64,000 nucleotides of DNA from Lysobacter sp. FW306-1B-D06B (GTDB taxonomy: Bacteria; Pseudomonadota; Gammaproteobacteria; Xanthomonadales; Xanthomonadaceae), in contig NZ_CP151802.1 in assembly GCF_038446665.1 (NCBI RefSeq), positions 1,178,001 through 1,242,000 of the forward strand, read 5' to 3'. Made by a program: the position numbers and the translations under genes. The notes under the pieces are model-generated. The model was not told the origin of the DNA and did no database searches. It saw only the letters and a program-made list of their open reading frames with translations. Positions 35,107 to 43,092 of this stretch are shown here, in pieces. How positions within the stretch are numbered: the stretch's first letter is position 1; each line of letters opens with the position of its first letter.

Positions 35107-37968
35107 TCAGAACTTGTAACGCGCGCCGAGGAAGTACTGGCGGCCGGTGTGGTGGTAGACCGAGGCGCGATCGCCGATGGAATCCACCCACTGGTCCTGG
35201 TACTCGTCGGTGAGGTTCAGGCCTTCCAGCGTGATCTCGAAGTGCTCGTTGATCTTGTAGGAGGCCGACATGTCGATGGTCAGCGTCTCGGCGGTGCCTT
35301 CCACGTCGTTGTTGTTGCGGCCCGGCACCGTGGTCAGGAAGTCGTCGCGGTAGGCGGCCGACACGCGTGCACCGAACTTCGGTCCCTCGTAGTACAGCGT
35401 CGCGTTGTAGGCGTTCTTCGACAGGCCCGTCAGGTCCGTGCGCAGCGAGGGCGCGCCGGTGGCGGTGACGTACTGGATCTTCGAATCGACGTAGGTGTAG
35501 TTCAGCTGCACGCCGAAATCGCTCCAGAAGCCGGGCAGGAACACGAACGGCTGCTGGTAGGTGAACTCCAGGCCCTTCAGCGGACCGCCCTTGGAGTTGA
35601 TCGGGACGTTGAACTGGAAGTCGTCGTTGACCGTCGCCGTGGTGCCTTCGAGCAAGCTCGCCGGCAGGCCGGAGCTGGAGTACGGACGCGTCTCGCGCGA
35701 GGTCAGCACGAAGCTGTCGATGTCCTTGTAGAACAGGCCCAGCGCGAGCAGCGATTCCTCGGCGAAGTACCACTCGAAACTGAGGTCGCCCGTGGTGGCG
35801 CGGAACGGATCCAGCATCGGATTGCCGCCGTTGACCACGCGGTTGCCGCCGCTCACGTTCACCGTCACGCCCGGCGTGAGGTTGCCCAGGCCCGGACGCG
35901 CCATCACCTTCGCGCCCGCCACGCGGATCAGGAAGTCCGGCGTCACGTCGAGCACGAGGTTGAACGAGGGCAGCGTGTCGTCATACGAGCGACGGACCGT
36001 GGTCAGCTGCGCCGCGCCGGTGCCGACGGTCGAATAGCCCGTGGAGGTCTGCTTGGTCTCGACCTGGCGCACGCCGACGTTGCCGCTCAGCGGCAGGCTG
36101 CCGATCTGCGTGGTGAAGTCGGCCTGCAGCCAGAAGCCGTGGTCCTTCTCTTCCACGCTGCGGTTGTTGCCCAGCACCGCCGCCACCTGGTCGCTGACGG
36201 CGAACATGCCGCTGTCGCTGTAGATGTTGAACACGCGGTTGAATGCGTCGATGTCCGGAATCAGCCAGGTGCTGTCGCCAACGCCGCTGATGTCCTCCAG
36301 GCCGATCTGACGGGTCAGGTCGGCCAGCGTCACGCCGGCCGGCAAGGCGGGCACCAGCACTTCGGACGCGCGACGTTCCTCACGGCTGTCGAAGGTGTAT
36401 TCCTTGTACTGACCGCCGCCCTTCAGGCGCACCGCATCGGTGAGCTGCCAGGCGAAACCGAGCTGCGCGTTGTCGATCGTGTTGTCGGCGTACTGCGGGC
36501 GCAGGCGGATTTCCGAACCCGGCACCGCCGTGGTGCCGTTGATGAACGCCCATTGCGATGGGTCGTTCACGTCGAAACCGTTGGTGATGACGGGCAGGCG
36601 GTTGTCGCCGCGGTAGTCGTAGACGTAGCCGTCGGCATTGAGGCGGTCGATCGTGATGGTGGTCTGGATCGGGTTGGAGAATTCCGACTTGGCGCGTCCC
36701 GCCTCGAAATTGAGGCTGAAGTCCTCGGTGAGCTTGTGGTCGCCGTAGAAGTTGAACTGGGTGAACTTGGTTTCCAGTTCGTCGTAGCGCGCTTCCGAAC
36801 GCACGTCCACATCGTCGAAACGGCCGTAGACGAGGTTGCCGCGACCGTCCACCGCGCCTTCCAGCACGCGCGACTGCGCCTTGCCGGCGGCGCCGCCGCG
36901 GCTGAAGGACAGGCCGTTGAGGAAGTTCTCGGTGCGCGTCGCGTCCAGGTCGGCGTACATCATGTCCAGGCCCAGCGACGTGCTGTCGGTGGGATCGAAC
37001 TGCAGCGACGCGGTCACGCCCAGGCGTTCCTGCTCATGCTCCAGCACGCCGTAGCGCGGGATGCGCGGGTGGAACACGCTGGCGCTGCAGGCGGCGGGGA
37101 AGGGCGAGGTGTTGGTCGGACGGGCCGCGGTGGGGCAGCCGTTGAAGCCGCCGCTGCCGGTCGCGCCGGTGGTGCCGTTGCTGGGGCCGTTGTCCCAGCG
37201 CACGGTGCTGTGGCCTTCCTCGACCAGGCGCCGCTTGGTGTAGGCCACCGAGAGCAGCGCGCCGAACTTGTTGTCGGCCCAGGTGTTGCTGATCAGCATG
37301 GTCGCGCGCGGATCGAGGTCCGACGCCAGGTCGTTGTAGCCCAGCTGCGCACCGGTGACGAAGGTGAAGCCGTCGTAGTCGAACGGACGCGCGGTCTGCA
37401 GGTCGACGGTGGCGCCGAGCGCGCCTTCCTCGATCTCGGCCGACGAGGTCTTGCGCACGGTGATGCTGTTGAACAGCTCCGAGGCAAAGACATTGAAGTC
37501 GAAGCCGCGGCCGCGGTTGGCGCCGCCGGAGCTGTCGGTACCGCCCGTGGTGGTCAGCGCCTCCATGCCGTTGATGCGCACGCGGGTGAACTGGCTGTCC
37601 AGGCCGCGCACGGAGATCTGCCGGCCTTCGCCCGCATCGCGCGCGATCGACACGCCCGGGATGCGCTGCAGCGATTCGGCCAGGTTCAGGTCTGGAAAGT
37701 CCGCGATGTCCTCGGCGACGATGGCGTCGACGACGCCAATCTCGCTGCGCTTCTTGTCGAGCGCTTTTTCGAGCGCGCCACGGAAGCCGGTGACGGTGAC
37801 GGTGTCGAGTTCGGTCGGTTGGTCCGTGGACTGCGCGGCGGCCGGGGCCGCGGCGGGTGCGGCGGCTTCCTGCGCGAGCGCGCTGACGGCGCTCAGCTGG
37901 AGCGCCAGGCCGATGGATGCGGCCAGCAAGGTAACCGGTGTCTTTTTGGCGGCACGCTGAAATTGCAT
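35107..37968 (-). CDS. TonB-dependent receptor, pectin oligosaccharide uptake
   Basis: A 953-residue receptor of the large Xanthomonas-type (TIGR01782-like) class. It has a signal peptide to about ALAQE (residue 33), an Ala-rich spacer, a TonB box (LDTVTVTGFRGALEKALDKK), a plug (AEDIADFPDLNLAESLQRIPGVSI, RGLDSQFTRVRING) and a long barrel ending in GARYKF. GGGGAGAACC precedes the ATG at 37968. It lies upstream of pectate lyase and pectinesterase genes on the same strand, so it probably takes up oligogalacturonides. Operator-like motifs occur in its first codons and about 90 bases upstream. Confidence 0.93.
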   Translation of the reverse strand: MQFQRAAKKTPVTLLAASIGLALQLSAVSALAQEAAAPAAAPAAAQSTDQPTELDTVTVTGFRGALEKALDKKRSEIGVVDAIVAEDIADFPDLNLAESLQRIPGVSIARDAGEGRQISVRGLDSQFTRVRINGMEALTTTGGTDSSGGANRGRGFDFNVFASELFNSITVRKTSSAEIEEGALGATVDLQTARPFDYDGFTFVTGAQLGYNDLASDLDPRATMLISNTWADNKFGALLSVAYTKRRLVEEGHSTVRWDNGPSNGTTGATGSGGFNGCPTAARPTNTSPFPAACSASVFHPRIPRYGVLEHEQERLGVTASLQFDPTDSTSLGLDMMYADLDATRTENFLNGLSFSRGGAAGKAQSRVLEGAVDGRGNLVYGRFDDVDVRSEARYDELETKFTQFNFYGDHKLTEDFSLNFEAGRAKSEFSNPIQTTITIDRLNADGYVYDYRGDNRLPVITNGFDVNDPSQWAFINGTTAVPGSEIRLRPQYADNTIDNAQLGFAWQLTDAVRLKGGGQYKEYTFDSREERRASEVLVPALPAGVTLADLTRQIGLEDISGVGDSTWLIPDIDAFNRVFNIYSDSGMFAVSDQVAAVLGNNRSVEEKDHGFWLQADFTTQIGSLPLSGNVGVRQVETKQTSTGYSTVGTGAAQLTTVRRSYDDTLPSFNLVLDVTPDFLIRVAGAKVMARPGLGNLTPGVTVNVSGGNRVVNGGNPMLDPFRATTGDLSFEWYFAEESLLALGLFYKDIDSFVLTSRETRPYSSSGLPASLLEGTTATVNDDFQFNVPINSKGGPLKGLEFTYQQPFVFLPGFWSDFGVQLNYTYVDSKIQYVTATGAPSLRTDLTGLSKNAYNATLYYEGPKFGARVSAAYRDDFLTTVPGRNNNDVEGTAETLTIDMSASYKINEHFEITLEGLNLTDEYQDQWVDSIGDRASVYHHTGRQYFLGARYKF
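37930..37943. promoter_or_regulatory. KdgR-type operator-like motif inside the receptor's signal region
   Basis: GGTAACCGGTGTCT, 13 of 14 positions as in the motif at 24951, located 26-39 bases inside the coding start of the TonB receptor. It may be a downstream auxiliary site. Confidence 0.45.
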
Positions 37969-38057
37969 AGGTTCTCCCCTCCCATATGGCATATACAGCT
38001 TGTAAGGTGCGTGTTGACTGGCTTGCGACGCTTGCTATGGTTGTTCCGGCGGTGAAA

Positions 38058-38072
38058 TGACACCGATGGTCA
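38058..38072. promoter_or_regulatory. Degenerate KdgR-type motif between the receptor and kdgK
   Basis: TGACACCGATGGTCA. The TGACACCG half is identical to the minus-strand form of the other sites and the other half is degenerate. It lies in the 252-bp divergent region, about 90 bases from the receptor start and 150 from kdgK. Confidence 0.4.
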
Positions 38073-38220
38073 AAACCCTAACAAAAGGGATGGCCGACCG
38101 CATGCTGCGGTGCGCCATGACCCGGCCCGAGGGGGCGCCGACGGGGTGCAAGTGGCCGGCAAGCAGGCAGAATCGACGCGTTTGCTACCGGGGGACGGAT
38201 CAGATGACGAGGAACGGGAC

Positions 38221-39228
38221 GTGAGTCGAGTGGTGTGTTTCGGTGAGCTGCTGCTGCGCCTGTCGGCGCCCGGTCGCGAACGGGTGCTGCAGTCGCCGCG
38301 CCTGGATGTCCATATCGGGGGCGCGGAAGCCAACGTGGCGGTGCTGCTGGCCCAGCTCGGCCATGACGCGGCGATGGTGTCCACCGTCGCCGACAACGCG
38401 CTGGGCGCATCGGCGGTGGGCGAGCTGCGCCGCTACGGCGTCGACACCCGCCCGGTGCGCGAGGCCCCCGGCCGCATGGGCCTGTACTTCCTCTCGCACG
38501 GCGCAATGCAGCGACCGAGCGAAGTGCTCTACGACCGCGCCGACTCCGCCTTCGTGCGCAATGCCGACTACGACTGGGACGCGCTGCTGGAAGGCGCCGA
38601 CTGGCTGCACCTGTCCGGCGTCAGCCCGGCGTTGGGTCTGGCGACGGCGGAGGCGACCATCGCCGCTGCGCGCGCCGCGCGCCGACTGGGCGTGAAGGTG
38701 TCCTTCGACGGCAACTTCCGCGGCAAGCTCTGGCAGGCGTGGGACGGCGACGCGGCCGGGCTGCTGTACCAGATCTTCGCCGAGGCCGACCTCGTCTTCG
38801 CCGACCACCGCGACATTGCCGTCGTGCTCAACGAGCGCGTGCCTTCCGAGGGCGAGAAGGCCGTCGCCGAGGCGGCCACGCGCGCCTTCGCCGCGTTCCC
38901 GAACCTGCGCTGGCTCACCTGCACGTTGCGCACGCAGCACAGCGTCGACCGCCACACGCTGTCGGCGGTGATGGTCGAACGCGACGGTGCGCGTCGCCGG
39001 GCGCCCGACTACGCGCTGGAAGGCATCGTCGACCGCATCGGCACGGGCGACGCCTTCGCAGGCGGCGTGCTGCACGGCCTGATCAGCGGCATGGAGCCAC
39101 CCGACGTGCTGCATTTCGGCCTGGGCGCGGCGTGCCTGAAGCATTCGATCCCGGGCGATTTCTGTCTCGCCACGGCGCAGGAAATCAGCGATGTCATTTC
39201 GCAGGCGGGCTTCCATGTCCGCCGTTGA
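38221..39228 (+). CDS. kdgK: 2-dehydro-3-deoxygluconokinase KdgK
   Basis: A 335-residue PfkB/ribokinase-fold sugar kinase. It begins at GTG 38221 with GAGG eight bases upstream, as no in-frame ATG gives the family N-terminus VVCFGELLLRLS. IGGAEANVAVLLAQLG is the first PfkB motif and DRIGTGDAFAGG (catalytic Asp277) the second. It phosphorylates KDG to KDPG. It overlaps eda by 14 bases. Divergent from the TonB receptor, it completes the pathway begun by KduI and KduD. Confidence 0.92.
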   Translation: MSRVVCFGELLLRLSAPGRERVLQSPRLDVHIGGAEANVAVLLAQLGHDAAMVSTVADNALGASAVGELRRYGVDTRPVREAPGRMGLYFLSHGAMQRPSEVLYDRADSAFVRNADYDWDALLEGADWLHLSGVSPALGLATAEATIAAARAARRLGVKVSFDGNFRGKLWQAWDGDAAGLLYQIFAEADLVFADHRDIAVVLNERVPSEGEKAVAEAATRAFAAFPNLRWLTCTLRTQHSVDRHTLSAVMVERDGARRRAPDYALEGIVDRIGTGDAFAGGVLHGLISGMEPPDVLHFGLGAACLKHSIPGDFCLATAQEISDVISQAGFHVRR

Positions 39229-39850
39229 CGCCCAGGCCGTGCTGCAGGGGCACCGCATCGTGCCCGTGTACACGCCCGCCAGCGTCGACGAGGCGCTCGC
39301 GGTGGCGCGCGCGCTGAAGGCTGGCGGCATCGGTGCGATCGAAGTCACGCTGCGCACGCAGGTCGCCATGGACGCGGTGGCCGCCATCGCGCGCGAGCTG
39401 CCGGGCATGCGGGTGGGCGTGGGCACCGTGCTCGACGTGGAACAGATGCGCGGTGCGAAGGACGTGGGCGCGACGTTCATCGTCTCGCCCGGCAGCTCGC
39501 GCGAGCTGCTCCAGGCCGCGGTGGAGATGCGCATCGCCTACCTGCCCGGCGTGGCCACCGGCAGCGAAGTCATGGCCGCGCTCGCCGCGGGCCATCGCCT
39601 GCTCAAGGTGTTCCCGGCCGAACCGATCAACGCCTTCGAGCTGATCAACGCCTGGCGCGGACCGTTCGCGCAGGCGCGCTTCTGTCCGACGGGCGGCATC
39701 GACGCCGCGCGCGCCCGCGAATACCTGCGCCTGCCCAATGTCGCCTGCCTGGGCGGCTCCTGGCTGACTCCGTCCGACGCGCTGCGCGCGGGCGATTGGG
39801 CACGCATCGAGGGCCTTGCGCGCGAGGCCGTGGCGCTCGTCGCGGACTGA
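39215..39850 (+). CDS. eda: KDPG aldolase (Eda, KdgA)
   Basis: A 211-residue class I aldolase with IVPVYTPASVDEA, GGIGAIEVTLRT, VGVGTVLD, ATFIVSPG, and Lys131 in LLKVFPAE as the Schiff-base lysine. It splits KDPG into pyruvate and glyceraldehyde 3-phosphate. The ATG at 39215 gives the normal length. It starts within the last codons of kdgK, so the two are translationally coupled. Confidence 0.95.
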   Translation: MSAVDAQAVLQGHRIVPVYTPASVDEALAVARALKAGGIGAIEVTLRTQVAMDAVAAIARELPGMRVGVGTVLDVEQMRGAKDVGATFIVSPGSSRELLQAAVEMRIAYLPGVATGSEVMAALAAGHRLLKVFPAEPINAFELINAWRGPFAQARFCPTGGIDAARAREYLRLPNVACLGGSWLTPSDALRAGDWARIEGLAREAVALVAD

Positions 39851-40041
39851 CCTGGCGCGTCAGAAGCGGCCGTCCGGGCGTCATTGCGCACGCCCGGATG
39901 TGGCCTGCTTCGCCAAAGTCGCCAATTTCCCGTGATTTTTTGCGCAAACCCACTTGGCGGCGCGATTGCGTTGCCCTACATTCCGCTTGCCTAGCTGCGG
40001 TTTCCGGGCATCCATCAACCATCGAGTATCACGAGACACAT

Positions 40042-40425
40042 ATGGCGAAGACGAAGAAAGTGGCAAAGAAAGCCGCCCCGAAGAAGGCCGCTGCCAAGCC
40101 GGCCGCTCCGAAGCCGATCAAGGAAGTGCTGTCCAAGTCCGGCCTGGTCGCGCACATCGCCGAGGCGACGGGCGTGGTCGCCAAGGACGTTCGCAACGTC
40201 CTGGCCGCACTGGAAGGCGCCGTGCACGCGTCGGTCAGCAAGAAGGGCGCCGGTGCGTTCACCCTGCCGGGCGTGCTGAAGATCACCGCCGTCAGCGTTG
40301 CGGCCAAGCCGAAGCGCAAGGGCATCAACCCGTTCACCAAGGAAGAGCAGTGGTTTGCTGCCAAGCCGGCCACGGTGAAGGTCAAGGTCCGTCCGCTGAA
40401 GAAGCTGAAGGACGCCGCGGCCTGA
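40042..40425 (+). CDS. HU-like DNA-binding protein with Lys/Ala-rich N-terminal tail
   Basis: A 127-residue basic protein. Residues 1-27 are a histone-H1-like tail of repeated KK, AAPKK and AAKP units, followed by an HU/IHF-type domain (SKSGLVAHIAEATGVVAKDVRNVLAALE, GAGAFTLPGVLKITAV and a DNA-contacting arm with PKRKGINPFTKEE). It would bind and compact DNA, the tail adding non-specific affinity. The frame extends upstream, but the ATG at 40042 has GAGACAC before it and starts the tail. Single gene with its own hairpin downstream. Confidence 0.92.
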   Translation: MAKTKKVAKKAAPKKAAAKPAAPKPIKEVLSKSGLVAHIAEATGVVAKDVRNVLAALEGAVHASVSKKGAGAFTLPGVLKITAVSVAAKPKRKGINPFTKEEQWFAAKPATVKVKVRPLKKLKDAAA

Positions 40426-40434
40426 TGACCGCCG

Positions 40435-40467
40435 GGATGCGGCGTGCGCAATGCCGCCGCATCCTTT
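40435..40467 (+). terminator. Rho-independent terminator of the HU-like gene
   Basis: GGATGCGGCG (40435-40444), a ten-base loop, CGCCGCATCC (40455-40464) and TTT. A perfect ten-pair stem ten bases after the stop codon. The T tract is short. Confidence 0.65.
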
Positions 40468-40600
40468 CCGGCGTTCACGTACCGGGCGCCGTTGTGGTGC
40501 CGCATCGCCGACGCACGTCGGTGATGTGCGTCCGTCGATGTAGACCGCCGAAGTAAGACCCACGATGTAAGAGCACGATCCCGCGCGCGTTCGCGCCTTC

Positions 40601-41203
40601 TCAGGGATCCAGCCACTTCCTCGCCTGTGCGTCGCGCACGTCTTCGGGCGTGTCGAGGTCGTAAGCCAGTTCCGGCGCGTCCAGCGTCCACACGTCCGGC
40701 AGCACGCTCAACCGCGCTCCCAGGCCCGAGTCGCCGTGCAGCGCACGCGCGGACGCAAGCACCTGCATGGAAACCACCGCCGGCGCACCCAGGCGCGCGC
40801 CGTGCCGGGTCGCCGCGCAGCCGGACGGTGAAACCACGGTGCCGTCGAGCAGTGCGCGCAGGTGATGTTCCTCCAGTGCCGGCTGGTCGCAGACCAGGAT
40901 CAGCACGGCGCCGTCGAAGTCCTGCAGCGTGTCCGCCGCCGCGATGAGGCTGCCGGCCAGCCCGGATCCCCAATGCGGATTGACGACGCATTCCAGCCGG
41001 TTGTCCACCGCGATGATGCCCAGTGCACCGGCCACGGCCTGCGCGTGCGCGCCGATGACCGCGATCAGGCGCGCCGGATGCGTGGCCGCCGCCAGGCGCA
41101 CGGCGCGGTGCACCAGGGTTTCGCCGTCGCGCGTGAGCAACTGCTTCGGCCGCCCCAGACGCGTGCTTCCGCCGGCCGCCAGCACCACCGCCGCGTGTTT
41201 CAT
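40601..41203 (-). CDS. Molybdenum cofactor cytidylyltransferase-like nucleotidyltransferase (MocA family)
   Basis: A 200-residue MobA/MocA-type transferase with LAAGGSTRLGRPKQLL near the N-terminus and LVCDQPALEEHHLRALL around the middle (metal-binding Asp). It would add CMP to molybdopterin for xanthine-oxidase-type enzymes. It overlaps the XdhC-like gene by four bases, and a molybdoenzyme is encoded divergently at 42443-45288, so this is very likely its cofactor maturation enzyme. Confidence 0.88.
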   Translation of the reverse strand: MKHAAVVLAAGGSTRLGRPKQLLTRDGETLVHRAVRLAAATHPARLIAVIGAHAQAVAGALGIIAVDNRLECVVNPHWGSGLAGSLIAAADTLQDFDGAVLILVCDQPALEEHHLRALLDGTVVSPSGCAATRHGARLGAPAVVSMQVLASARALHGDSGLGARLSVLPDVWTLDAPELAYDLDTPEDVRDAQARKWLDP

Positions 41204-42204
41204 GGCGCACCGTGCAGGTGGCGTTGCAGCTGCGCGGCGATGCTCAGCGCGATCGCTTCCGGCCCGTTGCCGCCCAGGTGCAGGCCGACGGGCGAGTGCA
41301 GGCGCGGCTGCAGTACGTCGCGCGCGCTGGCCGGGAGCACGCGGAACAGGTCATCGCGCCGCCGCACCGGGCCGAGCAGGCCGATGAAGCCGACCGGCGT
41401 GTCGGCGAGCGCATGCAGCGCCTCGCGGTCGAGTTCGAAATGGTGGTGCATGACCAGCGCGACGTCGCCCAGCCGCGCGGTATCGGCGATCGCCTGCGTC
41501 GGCGTCTGCGTGATCGCGACGTCGGCCAACGCACCCGCAGCGATCCAGCGCGGGCGGCGTTCGACCAGCGTCGTCGTCGCGCCCAGCGCGCGCAGCAGCG
41601 GCAGCAGCACCGGCGTTTCCGGGCCGGCGCCGAATACCGTGATCGACGGTGCCGGCGGGATCGACAGCGTCCAGCGTGCCGATGCATCGGTCCAGTCCGG
41701 CGCGTGCGCGGGCAACCGCAGCGAGGCGACGTGCGCACCGGCTCCTGTTTCCAGCGTGCCGTCGGCGTGCACTGCGATGTGCAGCGGCTCGCCCGCACGC
41801 CACGCCGCCACGTGTGCCGGCCAAGCGTGCAGCGCCGCTACCGGCAGCAGCGCGATGCGCAGGCGACCGCGGCAGCCGATCGCCGAACCGGAAAGCAGGT
41901 CTTCGTCGCCGCGCGTGTCGATCTCGAGGAAATCGATGCGCCCCGCGCGTGCGGCGTCGTCGGCGCGCTGCTGGATTTCCGGTTCCAGGCAGCCGCCACT
42001 GAGCCAGCCGACCTGCGCGCCATCGCCGTCGAACAACGCCAGCGCACCGGCGCGCACGTAAGTCGAACCGCTGGTTTCCAGCACGAGCGCCAGGGCCGCC
42101 GGATCGTCGCGGGACAGCGCCGCGACGGAGGCTTCGAGCACCGCGCGCGCACCGCCGGTCGGCAGTGCGGTGGGCATCAGGGTGGTCAGGCGGGGCTGGT
42201 CCAT
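41200..42204 (-). CDS. XdhC/CoxF-family molybdoenzyme maturation protein
   Basis: A 334-residue protein with the XdhC pattern LVLETSGSTYVRAGA, WLSGGCLEPEIQQRAD, SGSAIGCRGRLRIALLPV, a central Rossmann motif ITVFGAGPETPVLLPLL, and VGFIGLLGPVRRRDDLF with GLHLGGNGPEAIALSI at the end. Such proteins bind molybdenum cofactor, help its sulfuration and insert it into xanthine-dehydrogenase-type enzymes. The start at 42204 has no clear ribosome-binding site. ATG 42177 is an alternative. It is read divergently from the molybdoenzyme genes. Confidence 0.88.
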   Translation of the reverse strand: MDQPRLTTLMPTALPTGGARAVLEASVAALSRDDPAALALVLETSGSTYVRAGALALFDGDGAQVGWLSGGCLEPEIQQRADDAARAGRIDFLEIDTRGDEDLLSGSAIGCRGRLRIALLPVAALHAWPAHVAAWRAGEPLHIAVHADGTLETGAGAHVASLRLPAHAPDWTDASARWTLSIPPAPSITVFGAGPETPVLLPLLRALGATTTLVERRPRWIAAGALADVAITQTPTQAIADTARLGDVALVMHHHFELDREALHALADTPVGFIGLLGPVRRRDDLFRVLPASARDVLQPRLHSPVGLHLGGNGPEAIALSIAAQLQRHLHGAP

Positions 42205-42442
42205 GGACTGAGCTTGGGCGAGACGACGGAGTGCCGGCGTGATCGTGCCGATTATGTGGCCGCGCAAGCGTTCGAGGCCGACGACGAGGGCGCGCGCCGG
42301 AGGATCGGGCAAGGATCGGCGAGGATCGGGCTGGAGGCCGCGCGATGGCCGGCGTCTACTGTAGCCACGGACATGCCGTGCCTTGGCGCCCTCACGGGGC
42401 CGGGCGTAGGCTGCCGATACCCCAGCCGCCGCGAGGGACCCC

Positions 42443-42898
42443 ATGAAGCTGCTTGTGAACGGCACCGAGCACGACGTCGAAGCAAATCCCGACATGCCCC
42501 TGCTGTGGGTGCTGCGCGATCTGCTCCACCTCACCGGCACCAAGTTCGGCTGCGGCATCGCGCAATGCGGTGCCTGCACGGTGCATGTCGACGGCGCACC
42601 GCGACGCGCCTGCGTCACGCCGGTGTCCACCGTGGAAGGCAAGGCGATCACCACCATCGAAGGCCTGTCGAAGGACGGCACGCATCCCGTGCAGCGCGCA
42701 TGGGCGGAGCTGGACGTCGTGCAGTGCGGCTACTGCCAGTCGGGCCAGATCATGTCCGCCGCCGCGCTGCTGGCGAAGGTGCCCGCGCCCAGCGACACCG
42801 ACATCGACCAGGCCCTGTCCGGAAACCTCTGCCGTTGCGGCACCTACCAGCGCATCCGCGCGGCGGTGCATCGCGCGGCGGAGATCGGAAAGTCCTGA
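42443..42898 (+). CDS. (2Fe-2S)-binding subunit, isoquinoline 1-oxidoreductase alpha-type
   Basis: A 151-residue two-domain iron-sulfur protein. The plant-ferredoxin-like cluster uses Cys37, Cys42, Cys45 and Cys57 ([12 protein letters not shown]), the second cluster Cys95, Cys98, Cys130 and Cys132 ([18 protein letters not shown]). It carries electrons from the molybdenum subunit encoded downstream. This small subunit plus a fused large subunit, without a FAD subunit, is typical of the IorAB/aldehyde dehydrogenase type located in the periplasm. Confidence 0.92.
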   Translation: MKLLVNGTEHDVEANPDMPLLWVLRDLLHLTGTKFGCGIAQCGACTVHVDGAPRRACVTPVSTVEGKAITTIEGLSKDGTHPVQRAWAELDVVQCGYCQSGQIMSAAALLAKVPAPSDTDIDQALSGNLCRCGTYQRIRAAVHRAAEIGKS

Positions 42899-42915
42899 TC
42901 GGGGCCCTGCTCTTG

Positions 42916-43071
42916 AGTCCCTCTCCCACCGGGAGAGGGGTTGGGATGAGGGGCAACGAAGCATCACCGTCGAACAGCCAGTGCACTACCGCGCTGGGAG
43001 TTCGAGCCTTGAAGCTCCGTTACCCCTCTTCCGCCCTCCGGGCACCTTCTCCCGAGGGGAGAAGGAAAAGG
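42916..43071. repeat. Pair of REP-like repeats between the small and large molybdoenzyme subunits
   Basis: CCCTCTCCCACCGGGAGAGGGGTTGGGATGAGGGG at 42918-42954 and, about 65 bases on, TTACCCCTCTTCCGCCCTCCGGGCACCTTCTCCCGAGGGGAGAAGG. It fills the 194-bp gap inside the operon. Confidence 0.75.
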
Positions 43072-43092
43072 CAAGAATCCGCGGAGCATGTG

